Below are positions 17,175 through 24,758 of a DNA stretch of 52,456 nt, one piece after another (positions within the stretch are counted from its first letter, which is position 1; every line of letters begins with the position of its first letter). Origin of the DNA: Candidatus Solibacter usitatus (GTDB lineage Bacteria; Acidobacteriota; Terriglobia; Bryobacterales; Bryobacteraceae). The stretch lies in contig JACRBC010000085.1 of the NCBI GenBank assembly GCA_016213245.1, positions 1-52,456 of the forward strand, in the 5' to 3' direction. A model generated the notes under the pieces. That model made no database searches. It had not been told where the DNA came from and worked only from the letters and a program-made list of their open reading frames with translations. The position numbers and the translations under genes were made by a program.

Positions 17175-17890
17175 TCATCTGTGCTCTTTCCTCTCAAATG
17201 GCGTCTTCAGCCGCTCCTCCACCCACGCCCGGTCGATCGTCAGGCCGTACTGATCGTGCCGCATACTCTCCGCCCCCGGCGTCTTGAGCGCCTCTTCTCC
17301 GCGTCCCACCGCCCGCTCACCGCTGCCGTGTAACCCTCCGGCACGCTGAGTCCCACGTCGTAGTCGTCCAGCGTCCGGTAGCCCCACCACAGCCGCGGGC
17401 TCAGGAAAGACGTCAGCGCGCTGCCCGTCTTGGCGTCCAGCGCCTACCACACTCCAAACTCCACCTCGATCTCGCCCCATGCCCCCGGCGCCACCGCCCG
17501 CCCCGGCTCGAACACCGCCGCGCTGTAATCCCCCGCCGGCCGCTTCGCCTCCACCCCGCCCGACTTCACCCGCAGCACGTCTCCGTACCACCGCAGCACG
17601 TCCGTCCCCGCCACCGCCTCCGCCGCAATCGGCTTTCCGCTTTCATTCGGCTCTGTCCGCGGCAATGCCCACCACGGCCCCCCGCCCTCTCCCCGCCGCC
17701 CCAGACCATCTCCGCTCCGGACAAGATGGCCTCCGAACTCGCCAATGGCTGGCGCGCCCTTCGCGCCGACCCCGTCCGACCCCTCAAGCCCCAACTCGCT
17801 GCTCTCCGCCGCGACCTCGCCAAACACAAGTCCATCGTCGACGCCTGACCACACGGCCCAATCCGGTAGAGTGTGCGCCGGCATGTTGAA
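17175..17890 (-). pseudogene. broken remnant of an unrecognised protein gene
   Basis: Protein-like sequence persists on the minus strand but in pieces. One frame gives VLRWYGDVLRVKSGGVEAK and GRAVAPGAWGEIEVEFGVW, then an in-frame TAG near 17446, and continues in the same frame with LWWGYRTLDDYDVGLSVPEGYTA. A shift to another frame near 17300 then gives MRHDQYGLTIDRAWVEERL, ending at the TGA at 17175-17177. One stop and one frameshift in otherwise coherent sequence argue for decay. The PEGYT and APG phrases recall M1-peptidase-type N-terminal domains, but I do not claim the family. The left end is approximate. Confidence 0.4.
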
Positions 17891-18193
17891 CATCACCTGT
17901 GCAATCCGTGAGTGTCTCGCTGTCCGCGCCGGATTCGGCATCCCGCAATCCTCTCGACCCCCCTCACGCCGAGGTCGCGACCGAAACATCGCCAGCGCTG
18001 ATCGCCAAGGCCCGCTCGACTGCGGAGGAGTTTCTGGCGGCCGGGTAGCTTTTGATCGAGGATTCGAGCTGCCGGAAGTGCTGGAGCGGTCGCCGATGGC
18101 TGCCGCCTCTCCATCTGCGCCACAGCCACTCTCTCCCCGTAATGCCCGGCTCGCCAGAGCCGGCCAGCCGTCCAGAACGGCTCACGTTTTCTC
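17849..18193. other. 345-bp intergenic region, no gene seen
   Basis: Lies between the broken gene and the promoter of the GntR/ABC operon. Just upstream, at 17726-17848, a 40-codon plus-strand frame (MASELANGWRALRADP...) reads like the amphipathic tail of a protein and may be another gene fragment, but it has no start signal of its own. Nothing structured is recognised in this interval. Confidence 0.4.
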
Positions 18194-18227
18194 TTGACTC
18201 AGGTGTCACATGTGATATGGTACACGT
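18194..18227 (+). promoter_or_regulatory. gntR promoter with overlapping operator
   Basis: -35 TTGACT (18194-18199), 16-nt spacer and -10 TATGGT (18216-18221), placing transcription start at about the ATG at 18228 (leaderless). Over it lies GTGTC-N13-TACAC (18203-18225), matching the AGTGTA-N13-TACACT pattern that I recall for YtrA-type GntR repressors, plus a perfect 10-bp palindrome TCACATGTGA (18206-18215) between the promoter boxes. Likely an autoregulatory operator. Confidence 0.65.
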
Positions 18228-18629
18228 ATGGTCCCTTTCCGGCTTGTTCCGCTATCTGGCGTTCCGATAGCCGAGCAGGTTGCATTCGCCGCCAAGAAGG
18301 CCATCTTCAGCCGCAAGCTGCGCCCGGGCGACGCCTTCCCCTCGGTCCGTGCGCTGGCCCGCGCGATGAAGATTCACGCCAACACCGCGCAAAAGGTCAT
18401 CGCACAGCTCGCCGCGGAAGGGCTGCTTGAGGTGCTGCCGGGAATCGGAACCGTCGTGGCCCGGCAGGCAGCGCCGCGCAGCGGCCGCGCCCGGCTGCTG
18501 GCCCGCGAAGTGGAACAGCTCGCCGTGCAGGCCATGCAGATCGGGGCCTCGCTGGAGGAGCTGCAGTCCGCCATCAACGAGTGTTGGCGCGGTCTGGCCG
18601 GGGCGCGGTCTGACCGGGGCGCGGTCTGA
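18228..18629 (+). CDS. GntR family transcriptional regulator, YtrA subfamily
   Basis: 133 residues: an N-terminal winged helix (IAEQVAFAAKKAIFSRKLRPG, then FPSVRALARAMKIHANTAQKV and LLEVLPGIGTVVA) with only a short helical tail, the layout of YtrA-type repressors that control an adjacent ABC exporter. The start is the ATG at 18228, directly after its own promoter, so the mRNA is probably leaderless. The last codons, GARSDRGAV and the stop, lie in a 16-bp tandem repeat, so the C-terminus can change with repeat number. The ABC transporter genes follow within 14 nt, and the regulator very probably represses all three. Confidence 0.9.
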   Translation: MVPFRLVPLSGVPIAEQVAFAAKKAIFSRKLRPGDAFPSVRALARAMKIHANTAQKVIAQLAAEGLLEVLPGIGTVVARQAAPRSGRARLLAREVEQLAVQAMQIGASLEELQSAINECWRGLAGARSDRGAV

Positions 18630-18633
18630 CCGG
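18586..18633. repeat. three tandem 16-bp repeats across the gntR stop codon
   Basis: Three back-to-back copies of GGCGCGGTCTGACCGG (the first has G for A at position 12) at 18586-18601, 18602-18617 and 18618-18633. Sixteen is not a multiple of three: the second copy is read as coding while the third places TGA in frame at 18627-18629. GACCG/CGGTC arms could form small hairpins between units. Confidence 0.85.
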
Positions 18634-18642
18634 AAAGGATGA

Positions 18643-19539
18643 ATGATGATTCGCACCGGGAACCTTACCAAACGATATGGCCGCCACGAAGCGCTCCACG
18701 GTGTCACGTTCGAAGTGCCGCCTGCCAGCGTCTTCGCGCTCGTCGGGCCGAACGGCGCCGTAAAAAGTACCACCATCAAGATCGTCATGAATCTCGTCCG
18801 GCCGAGCGCCGGCCGCGTCGAGGTTTTTGGCGTGGATTCGCGGCGGCTCGGCGCCGGGCAACTCGCACAAATCGGGTACGTCTCGGAAAACCAGAAGCTG
18901 CCAGAGTGGATGCGGGTCGACTATTTCCTCGACTATTCGAAGGCGCTCTACCCGTCCTGGGACGACGCCCTGGCCGCCGAATTGGTGCGCGAGCTCCAGT
19001 TGCCCCTGGGCCGCCGTTTGAGCGCGCTCTCGCGCGGCATGAAGGTGAAGGCCGCGCTGGCGGCATCGCTCGCCTACCGCCCGCGCCTGATCGTCCTCGA
19101 CGAGCCGTTCAGCGGCCTGGACGTACTGGTGCGGGAGCAGCTCATCGAGAGCATCGTCGATCGAACTCCAGAGGCCACTGTCTTTCTCGCCTCGCACGAC
19201 CTCGCTGAGATCGAAAGCTTCGCTACTCACGTGGGCTACCTCAACGAAGGCCGGCTCGAGTTTGTTGAGGAGATGACGGCGATCTCCGCCCGCTTCCGCG
19301 AGATCGAGGTCACGCTGGACGCGCCGTCCGGGTTGCCCAACGGACTCCCCGCGACGTGGCTCAACCCGGAGCAGTCCGGCCTCGTCGTGCGCTTCACCGA
19401 CACGAGCTACGAAGCCCGCCGCCTGCACGACGAGGTCGTGCGCCGGTTCGAAGGGATTCGCGAGATCAGTGCCCGCGAGATGAGTTTCCGCGCCGTTTTC
19501 CTGGCGCTGGCGAGATCGAGGAGGGAGCAATGCGCCTGA
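18643..19539 (+). CDS. ABC transporter ATP-binding protein with altered Walker A
   Basis: 298 residues (the ATG at 18646 sits better behind AAAGGA and is an equal start candidate). ABC ATPase features: Walker A at 35-43, Q84, signature LSRGM (129-133), Walker B LIVLDEP (about 149-155), D-loop SGLD and H185. The Walker A reads GPNGAVKST: the glycine just before the catalytic lysine (residue 40, codon GTA at 18760-18762) is valine. That glycine is nearly invariant, so ATP binding may be impaired or this may be a sequence error. The permease follows with a 10-nt overlap, and the GntR repressor precedes it. Confidence 0.92.
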   Translation: MMIRTGNLTKRYGRHEALHGVTFEVPPASVFALVGPNGAVKSTTIKIVMNLVRPSAGRVEVFGVDSRRLGAGQLAQIGYVSENQKLPEWMRVDYFLDYSKALYPSWDDALAAELVRELQLPLGRRLSALSRGMKVKAALAASLAYRPRLIVLDEPFSGLDVLVREQLIESIVDRTPEATVFLASHDLAEIESFATHVGYLNEGRLEFVEEMTAISARFREIEVTLDAPSGLPNGLPATWLNPEQSGLVVRFTDTSYEARRLHDEVVRRFEGIREISAREMSFRAVFLALARSRREQCA

Positions 19540-21062
19540 TGCTGCTCACTTTGCGGAAGGACGTGCGTCGTTTGTGGCCCGCGGTGGCGGTGACGTGGCT
19601 CATGCTCGCGGCGCTGGCCAATGCCGACCGCTGGAGAGCGGATTGGATGCCATCGCCCATGGAAGGCTGGACGAATCTGCTGCTGTGCGGAGCGTGGGCC
19701 TGCCTGGCGGCCCTGGCCGTGCTCGAAGAGCCCCTCGTGGGCGATCGCCATTTCTGGTTGACGCGGCCGCATCGCTGGCCCGCGCTGCTCACGGCCAAAC
19801 TGCTTTTTGTGGCGCTCGCGATCCATTTGCCGTCATTCTTCGCCGACATCTTCGTGCTCGCCGCCCGCGGCCTCCCGCCCGCCTCGCATTTGGGCGATCT
19901 GCTCTCCAAGCAAGTTCTGTTCTTTGGCTGGATGGTTTTGCCGGCGATGGCGGTGGCCGCGCTGGTGCGCAACTTTGCTCAGTTTGTTATCGCGCTCTTC
20001 GCGATCGGGACCGGCCTCGCGATGCTGAACGGTGGGTTTCAGAGTATTCCCGACTACAGCGGCCTGACCAGCCAGGTGCGTCATACCCTCGTGCGGGCCC
20101 TCCTCGCTGGTGCTGCCATTGTGGTTATCTACACTCAGTACGCGCGCCGGTCGGTACTGGCCGCGCGGCTCACCGGGATCGCAGCGGCGCTGGCGGCCTC
20201 AGCGGTCTTCGCCTTTCTGCCGGCGCTCGCCGAGTACGCGGTGCGCGGCGTCGGACTAGCGGAAGCGCCCCGAATCGCGCTACGCAACACGGCCAGCGGC
20301 GAATCCGTCCCCAGCGCGGTGCGTCGGCAAGCGCGACCCACGGTGCTGCTGCCGATTGCGGTTGCGCCCGGCGAGGAGGGCGCTCGTGTGCATGTTCCGC
20401 TAGTCGACGTTGAGATCGTCGCGCCGGATGGAAGCCGCGTCGAATCTGCCCGTCCCACCCCCAATCGTCCATTCCAGCAGATCGACCTCATGGCCGTGGT
20501 CTACTCCGCATCGCGCGATAATCCGCTGGAGTGGCTCGTGCTCAGCTTCACGGACTCCGCCTGGAACCGCGTGAAGAACGCTCATGTCCGAATCGGCGGA
20601 TCGGCGGCGCTTGAGTTCTACCACCCTGGCGAGACCACCATTCTGCCCATGCTTGGCAGCGGCAATGTGCCGGGGCTGGGCCGGTGCACAGCGGCCACGG
20701 TGGAGGACAGGTTTTCCGAACAGATGCTGAAGGTGCTATGCGAATCGCCACGGGTGCTTCCGGCGGCCTCGATCACCTTGCGGCATGAGCCGTCGGGGCG
20801 CGTGTGGATGCACGGACTGAACTCGGCCGTCACATACGCTCCCGGGCCGCACGGAACTTGGCTCTCGCCTCTTCATCGCGGGCAGTCCTTCTTCCGCCTG
20901 ACCGGCTCCGTCCCGTCGGAGGCTGGTTCGCAGTGGCTCGTGCCCGCGAGCTATCTCTCGTCGTCTCGCGTCGAAATCACTCCCCGGATCGTCACGGGAC
21001 GCGCGCTGGCACGCTTCGACTTCGCCGGCGTAGCGCTCTCCTCGTGGCTCGTGCCACGCTAG
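19530..21062 (+). CDS. ABC exporter permease with large extracytoplasmic C-terminal domain
   Basis: 510 residues; the ATG at 19530 is chosen because GAGGGAG precedes it and it overlaps the ATPase gene by 10 nt. About seven hydrophobic segments occur between residues 14 and 240, for example AVAVTWLMLAALA, LLLCGAWACLAALAVL and FVIALFAIGTGLAML. A soluble part of roughly 270 residues without recognised domains follows. This resembles the YtrC/YtrD-type permeases regulated by YtrA-like repressors, often linked to cell-envelope or antibiotic stress. The cargo is unknown. The large soluble tail is uncommon and may act as a periplasmic sensor or substrate-binding part. Confidence 0.8.
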   Translation: MRLMLLTLRKDVRRLWPAVAVTWLMLAALANADRWRADWMPSPMEGWTNLLLCGAWACLAALAVLEEPLVGDRHFWLTRPHRWPALLTAKLLFVALAIHLPSFFADIFVLAARGLPPASHLGDLLSKQVLFFGWMVLPAMAVAALVRNFAQFVIALFAIGTGLAMLNGGFQSIPDYSGLTSQVRHTLVRALLAGAAIVVIYTQYARRSVLAARLTGIAAALAASAVFAFLPALAEYAVRGVGLAEAPRIALRNTASGESVPSAVRRQARPTVLLPIAVAPGEEGARVHVPLVDVEIVAPDGSRVESARPTPNRPFQQIDLMAVVYSASRDNPLEWLVLSFTDSAWNRVKNAHVRIGGSAALEFYHPGETTILPMLGSGNVPGLGRCTAATVEDRFSEQMLKVLCESPRVLPAASITLRHEPSGRVWMHGLNSAVTYAPGPHGTWLSPLHRGQSFFRLTGSVPSEAGSQWLVPASYLSSSRVEITPRIVTGRALARFDFAGVALSSWLVPR

Positions 21063-21228
21063 GCCATCCATCAGCGTAGTCTTGTCAGCGCAGACCCCGC
21101 TTCCGATCGCGCTCAGCCCAGCCTGCACTTTGGCGCCCGCAAGCCGCGCAGCCTCCGGCACGCAGCCTCCGCCCGAGCCACCCCGCTCCCGCCAGTCACT
21201 TTCTCCGACACACTGAACCCAGTTCTCC

Positions 21229-21507
21229 ATGTCACTGCCGTTCGAATGGGACCCCCGGAAGGCGCGAGAGAATCTGGTAAAGCACGGTGGCAGCTTTGGT
21301 GAGGCTTCGTCCATGTTTGGAGACCCGCTCAGCATCACCATTCATGACCCGGATCACTCGGAAACTGAAAACCGCCTCATCACCCTGGGCGTTTCTTCCA
21401 AAGCCAGGTTGCTCATCGTAGTCCACTCTCAGCGTGACATTCGATTGAGGTTGATCAGCGCCCGCAAAGCCTCCAGAATGGAGAAGAAGCAATATGAAGA
21501 AAGCTAG
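21229..21507 (+). CDS. brnT: BrnT-type ribonuclease toxin
   Basis: 92 residues matching the BrnT profile: FEWDPRKARENLVKHGGSFGE at the N-terminus, then FGDPLSITIHDPDHSETENR, and the C-terminal RLRLISARKASRMEKKQYEE. BrnT folds like RelE and cleaves RNA; its partner normally neutralises it and represses the operon. The next gene starts inside its 3' end (14-nt overlap), the standard toxin-first arrangement. All signature blocks are intact, so it is likely functional. Confidence 0.9.
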   Translation: MSLPFEWDPRKARENLVKHGGSFGEASSMFGDPLSITIHDPDHSETENRLITLGVSSKARLLIVVHSQRDIRLRLISARKASRMEKKQYEES

Positions 21508-21718
21508 CGGCACTCTGCGCGCCGAGTATGACTTCTCCAAGGGCCAGCGCGGACGCTACGCCAAGCGGTTCGCGCAAGGCACCAATCTCGTCCTTCTTGC
21601 GCCCGACGTGGCCCGCGCTTTCCCTGACTCCGCCTCCGTCAACGACGCCCTCCGCCTGCTCATCAAAGTCGCCGCGTCAGAGGCCCGGAAATCCCGTCGC
21701 AAGACCGCTCCACAGTAG
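21494..21718 (+). CDS. BrnA-like antitoxin
   Basis: 74 residues overlapping the toxin gene by 14 nt. It has the EYDFSKGQRGRYAKRFAQGTN block typical of antitoxins paired with BrnT, then FPDSASVNDALRLLIKVAAS, probably the DNA-binding ribbon-helix-helix-like end that represses the operon. The order toxin then antitoxin, size and overlap are those of brnTA modules. Confidence 0.85.
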   Translation: MKKASGTLRAEYDFSKGQRGRYAKRFAQGTNLVLLAPDVARAFPDSASVNDALRLLIKVAASEARKSRRKTAPQ

Positions 21719-21909
21719 CGCCCATTCCCATTCAACCGTACCGCCCCGCCGGTGAAAACTTAGGCGATCACATCCGCCACCCCGAAATCTTCTCAATCCC
21801 CTCAACCACTTGCGGCCCAAGCCCCTCTAACTTCCGCTCCGCCCGGTGTATCTCTCCTCCATCCTCGGCGCTGCGCGCCGACAAGACCCGGCAAGAAAGG
21901 AGCCCGACA

Positions 21910-22812
21910 GTGGCACTCATCCGCATGACCGAAAAACGCCTCGCCGCCAACCGCGCCAACGCCCTCAAGTCCACCGGCCCCCGTACGCCCGCCGGCAAGC
22001 TGCGCTCCTCCCAGAACGCCTGCCGCCACCGCATCTACGCCCGCAAGCACCTCCTCCCCCCGGATCAGGCCGAAGCCGTCCTCGCCCAGGCCCGCCTTAC
22101 ATCCGCCTCCTTCCACAATCCCATCGCCCGCCACCACTTCGAGCAGCTCCAACTCCTCGGCGCCGCCGTCCGCCACCACGAAGCCGTCGAGAATAGCCTC
22201 ATCCGCGAAGCCCACGTCCGCTTCCCTCGCGACCCCAAGGCCGCCACACTCTGGGTCTATAGCGGCAACCCGCTCTGGCGCGCCAATATGGCCCGTCTCT
22301 GCGTCCTCGCCGGTCGCGAAAACCGCGCCCTCAACGCCTGGCTCCGCCACCTCAATCCGGAAAACGGTCGGTTCAACCCGTTACTGACTGAAAACAAAAT
22401 CCCTTCCACGCCTGTTACCCTGGCTCCAAGTGAGCCCCCCGCCCCCGACTCTCTCTTTCACCGTCCACTCCGGCCGCTGGGCCGTCGCCCGGCTCGACCC
22501 CGCTGCGCCCATCCCCCCTTGGGCACTCGCCGGACCCCTCGCCTCCGTCACCCGCACGCCCCACGAGCTCTCCGTCGTCTGTCCCCAATCCCAGCTCCCC
22601 CCCGATCAACCCGCCGAACGGGATTGGGCCTGCCTCCAGCTCATCGGACCCTTCCCCTTCTCCCTCACCGGCATCCTCGCCTCTTTCCTCAATCCTCTCG
22701 CCCAGGCCCAAGTCCCCATCTTCGCCCTCTCCACCTTCGACACCGATTGGATCCTCGTCCCCGCCCCCCGCCTCCAACTTGCTCTGCAAGCCCTCCGGGC
22801 CGCGGGTCATAA
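21910..22812 (+). CDS. ANRANALKSTGPRTP-motif protein, frame reads through into the next gene
   Basis: GTG start at 21910 backed by AAGGAG 8 nt upstream. Residues 1-170 belong to a family of small hypothetical proteins that begin MTEK-LAANRANALKSTGPRTPAGK-RSS and are common in Acidobacteriota; the function is unknown to me. From about residue 175 the frame runs without a stop through the ACT gene in another phase, giving only P/R-rich nonsense. The genuine protein probably ends near 22430 and has lost its stop, or the tail is tolerated. Treat everything after about 22430 as not meaningful. Confidence 0.55.
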   Translation: MALIRMTEKRLAANRANALKSTGPRTPAGKLRSSQNACRHRIYARKHLLPPDQAEAVLAQARLTSASFHNPIARHHFEQLQLLGAAVRHHEAVENSLIREAHVRFPRDPKAATLWVYSGNPLWRANMARLCVLAGRENRALNAWLRHLNPENGRFNPLLTENKIPSTPVTLAPSEPPAPDSLFHRPLRPLGRRPARPRCAHPPLGTRRTPRLRHPHAPRALRRLSPIPAPPRSTRRTGLGLPPAHRTLPLLPHRHPRLFPQSSRPGPSPHLRPLHLRHRLDPRPRPPPPTCSASPPGRGS

Positions 22813-22822
22813 TGAGGTTTGA
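22430..22822 (+). CDS. ACT domain protein (aspartate kinase/CASTOR-like)
   Basis: 130 residues from a GTG at 22430. Two ACT-like halves: an N-terminal one around VARLDPAAPIPPWALAGPLASVTRTPHELSVV (split here for reading only) and a C-terminal one with GILASFLNPLAQAQVPIFALSTFDTDWILVP. The pattern I-F-A-L-S-T-F-D-T-D-W-I-L-V marks the CASTOR-type ACT fold that binds amino acids. A TACCCT at 22415-22420 stands where a -10 box would give a nearly leaderless mRNA. The next gene starts inside its stop (TTGA). It probably senses an amino acid; the ligand is not known. Confidence 0.78.
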   Translation: MSPPPPTLSFTVHSGRWAVARLDPAAPIPPWALAGPLASVTRTPHELSVVCPQSQLPPDQPAERDWACLQLIGPFPFSLTGILASFLNPLAQAQVPIFALSTFDTDWILVPAPRLQLALQALRAAGHNEV

Positions 22823-23610
22823 CCCTCACAGGCCAACTGGAACAAGCCGCCTGCTGGCTGCGCGAGGCCCGCTCCGTCACCGTTCTCACCGGAGCCGGCA
22901 TCTCCGCCGAAAGCGGTGTGCCCACTTTCAGAGCCCCGACCGGCAGAGCCCCGACCGGTAGAGCCCCGACCGGTAGGGAGGGGGTCCCCCCCCTCTGGAA
23001 CAACTTCCGCGCCGAGGACCTCGCCACCCCGGAAGCCTTCCACCGCGACCCCAAACTCGTCTGGCAGTGGTACGACTGGCGCCGCGGCCTCATCGCCGCC
23101 TGCAAGCCCAACCTCGGCCACTTCGCCCTCTCGGCCCTCGAAGACCAGAAGGAGGCCCGGAAGCTGGACTTCACCCTCATCACCCAGAACGTCGACGGCC
23201 TCCACAACCGCGCCGGCTCCCGCCGCATCCTCAAGATCCACGGCGACATCTGGTGGGTCCAGTGCCTCGCCTGCCACAAGGTGACCTCGGACTTCCGCGT
23301 CCCCATCCCGGCCCTGCCGCCCCACTGTCCGTGCGGCGGCATGTTGCGCCCCGCCATCGTCTGGTTCGGCGAGTCGCTCCCGCTCGAAACCTGGAATCAG
23401 GCTGAAACGGCCGCCCAATCCTGCGACCTCTTTCTCGTCGCCGGCACCAGCGCCGTCGTCTATCCGGCCGCCGGCCTCGCGCCCTTGGCCCAACGCCATG
23501 GCGCGCGCGTCATCGAAATCAACATGGAGGAAACGCCGCTCAGCGGCGCCGCGGATATCTCGCTCAGAGGCCACTCCGGCGAGATCCTCCCGGCCTTGAT
23601 CGCATCATGA
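22819..23610 (+). CDS. NAD-dependent protein deacylase, Sir2 family (class III type)
   Basis: 263 residues, TTG start at 22819 overlapping the previous stop (TTGA). Sirtuin core: GAGIS (25-29), FR (37-38), QNVD (123-126), catalytic H141, zinc cysteines C149, C152, C170 and C172. Y85 and R88 in WQWYDWRR are the pair that in CobB/SIRT5 reads acidic acyl groups, so desuccinylation as well as deacetylation is plausible. The NAD loop between FR and LW carries an inserted RAPTG repeat (residues 38-53) made by a 15-bp tandem repeat that ends in a hairpin repeat. The stop overlaps the larC start (ATGA). Confidence 0.92.
   Translation: MTLTGQLEQAACWLREARSVTVLTGAGISAESGVPTFRAPTGRAPTGRAPTGREGVPPLWNNFRAEDLATPEAFHRDPKLVWQWYDWRRGLIAACKPNLGHFALSALEDQKEARKLDFTLITQNVDGLHNRAGSRRILKIHGDIWWVQCLACHKVTSDFRVPIPALPPHCPCGGMLRPAIVWFGESLPLETWNQAETAAQSCDLFLVAGTSAVVYPAAGLAPLAQRHGARVIEINMEETPLSGAADISLRGHSGEILPALIAS
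22930..22983. repeat. 15-bp tandem repeats ending in a hairpin repeat, inside the sirtuin gene
   Basis: Three copies of AGAGCCCCGACCGG(T/C) at 22930-22944, 22945-22959 and 22960-22974, each five codons (RAPTG). The last copy is the 5' half of a full hairpin at 22964-22983: CCCC-GA-CC-GGTA-GG-GA-GGGG, the same architecture as at 2248-2267 but with the third stem pair swapped from G-C to C-G. Confidence 0.85.
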
Positions 23611-24758
23611 AAATAGCTTACTTCGACGCCTTCTCCGGCATCGCCGGGGACATGACCGTCGCCGCACTAATCGACGCCGGCGCTGACACCACAACCCTGT
23701 TCACTGCCCTCGACTCCCTCTCGACCGGCGCCCGCTTCTCCGTCGAGAAGACCAAACGCGCCGGCATCGCCGCCACCAGCTTCCACATCGCCTTCGAAGA
23801 CCGGAAGAAACACCGCCACCTCCCCCACATCGTCAAGATGATCGAGGCCGCAGCCCTGCCGGATCCGGTCAAGGCCAGCGCCATCCGCGTCTTCAACGCC
23901 CTCGGCGCAGCCGAGGCCCAGGTCCACGGCACCACCATCGAGAAGGTCCACTTCCACGAGGTCGGCGCCGTCGACTCCATCTGCGACATCGTCGGCGCCT
24001 GCCTCGCCCTCCACCTCCTCGGCATCGAACAGGTTCACTGCTCCCCCATCAACACCGGCTCCGGCGCCGTCCAGGCCGACCATGGCCTCATGCCCGTGCC
24101 CGCCCCCGCCACCGCGCTCCTGCTCGCCGGCAAGCCCGTCTTCGCTCGCGGCCCGGAAACCGAGCTCACCACCCCCACCGGCGCCGCCATCATCGCCGCC
24201 CTGGCCCGCTCCTGCGGCCCCATGCCCGCCATGACCATCCAAAGCTCCGGCTTCGGCGCCGGCTCCAAGGACTTCCCCGGCATGGCCAACGTCCTCCGCG
24301 TCCTCATCGGGGAAACCACCGCCGCCCCCGAGTCCACCCTCGTCTCCGTCATCGAGGCCAATATCGACGACTCCTCCCCCGAAATCCTCGGCTACGCCAT
24401 GGAGCGCCTCCTCGAATCCGGCGCCCTCGACGTCACCCTCCAGCCCGTCTTCATGAAGAAGCAGCGCCCCGCCACCCTTCTCCAGGTCATCGCCCGCCCC
24501 GAGGACCAGGAGCGCCTTGCCGCCGTGCTCTTCTCCGAGACCTCCACCCTCGGCCTGCGCATCACCCACGCCGAGCGCCGCGTCCAGCCCCGCGCCGTGG
24601 TCGAAGTCGAGACCCCCTACGGCCCCGTCCGCGTCAAGGCCGGCCCCCACGGCGCCGCCCCCGAGTTCGAGGACTGCCGCCGCCTCGCCGCCCAGTCCGG
24701 CCTCCCCCTTAAAGAGATCTACGCCGCCGCGGCCGCGGCTTACCGGAGTTCCAAATGA
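23607..24758 (+). CDS. larC: nickel-pincer cofactor biosynthesis protein LarC
   Basis: 383 residues, full length. LarC inserts nickel into the pyridinium dithiocarboxylate nucleotide to make the cofactor of lactate racemase-type enzymes (CTP-dependent cyclometallase). The N-terminus AYFDAFSGIAGDMTVAALID, the block HFHEVGAVDSICDIVGA, and VIEANIDDSSPEILGYAMERL are family hallmarks. Here it is one uninterrupted gene, unlike the frameshifted larC1/larC2 of Lactiplantibacillus. It overlaps the sirtuin (ATGA) before it and metG (ATGA) after it. LarA, LarB and LarE are not in this window. Confidence 0.93.
   Translation: MKIAYFDAFSGIAGDMTVAALIDAGADTTTLFTALDSLSTGARFSVEKTKRAGIAATSFHIAFEDRKKHRHLPHIVKMIEAAALPDPVKASAIRVFNALGAAEAQVHGTTIEKVHFHEVGAVDSICDIVGACLALHLLGIEQVHCSPINTGSGAVQADHGLMPVPAPATALLLAGKPVFARGPETELTTPTGAAIIAALARSCGPMPAMTIQSSGFGAGSKDFPGMANVLRVLIGETTAAPESTLVSVIEANIDDSSPEILGYAMERLLESGALDVTLQPVFMKKQRPATLLQVIARPEDQERLAAVLFSETSTLGLRITHAERRVQPRAVVEVETPYGPVRVKAGPHGAAPEFEDCRRLAAQSGLPLKEIYAAAAAAYRSSK

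Noticed and set aside
21063..21228. Possible gene fragment on the minus strand between the permease and brnT
   Set aside because: Cys/Gly-rich translation without a match or start signal; too short to support.
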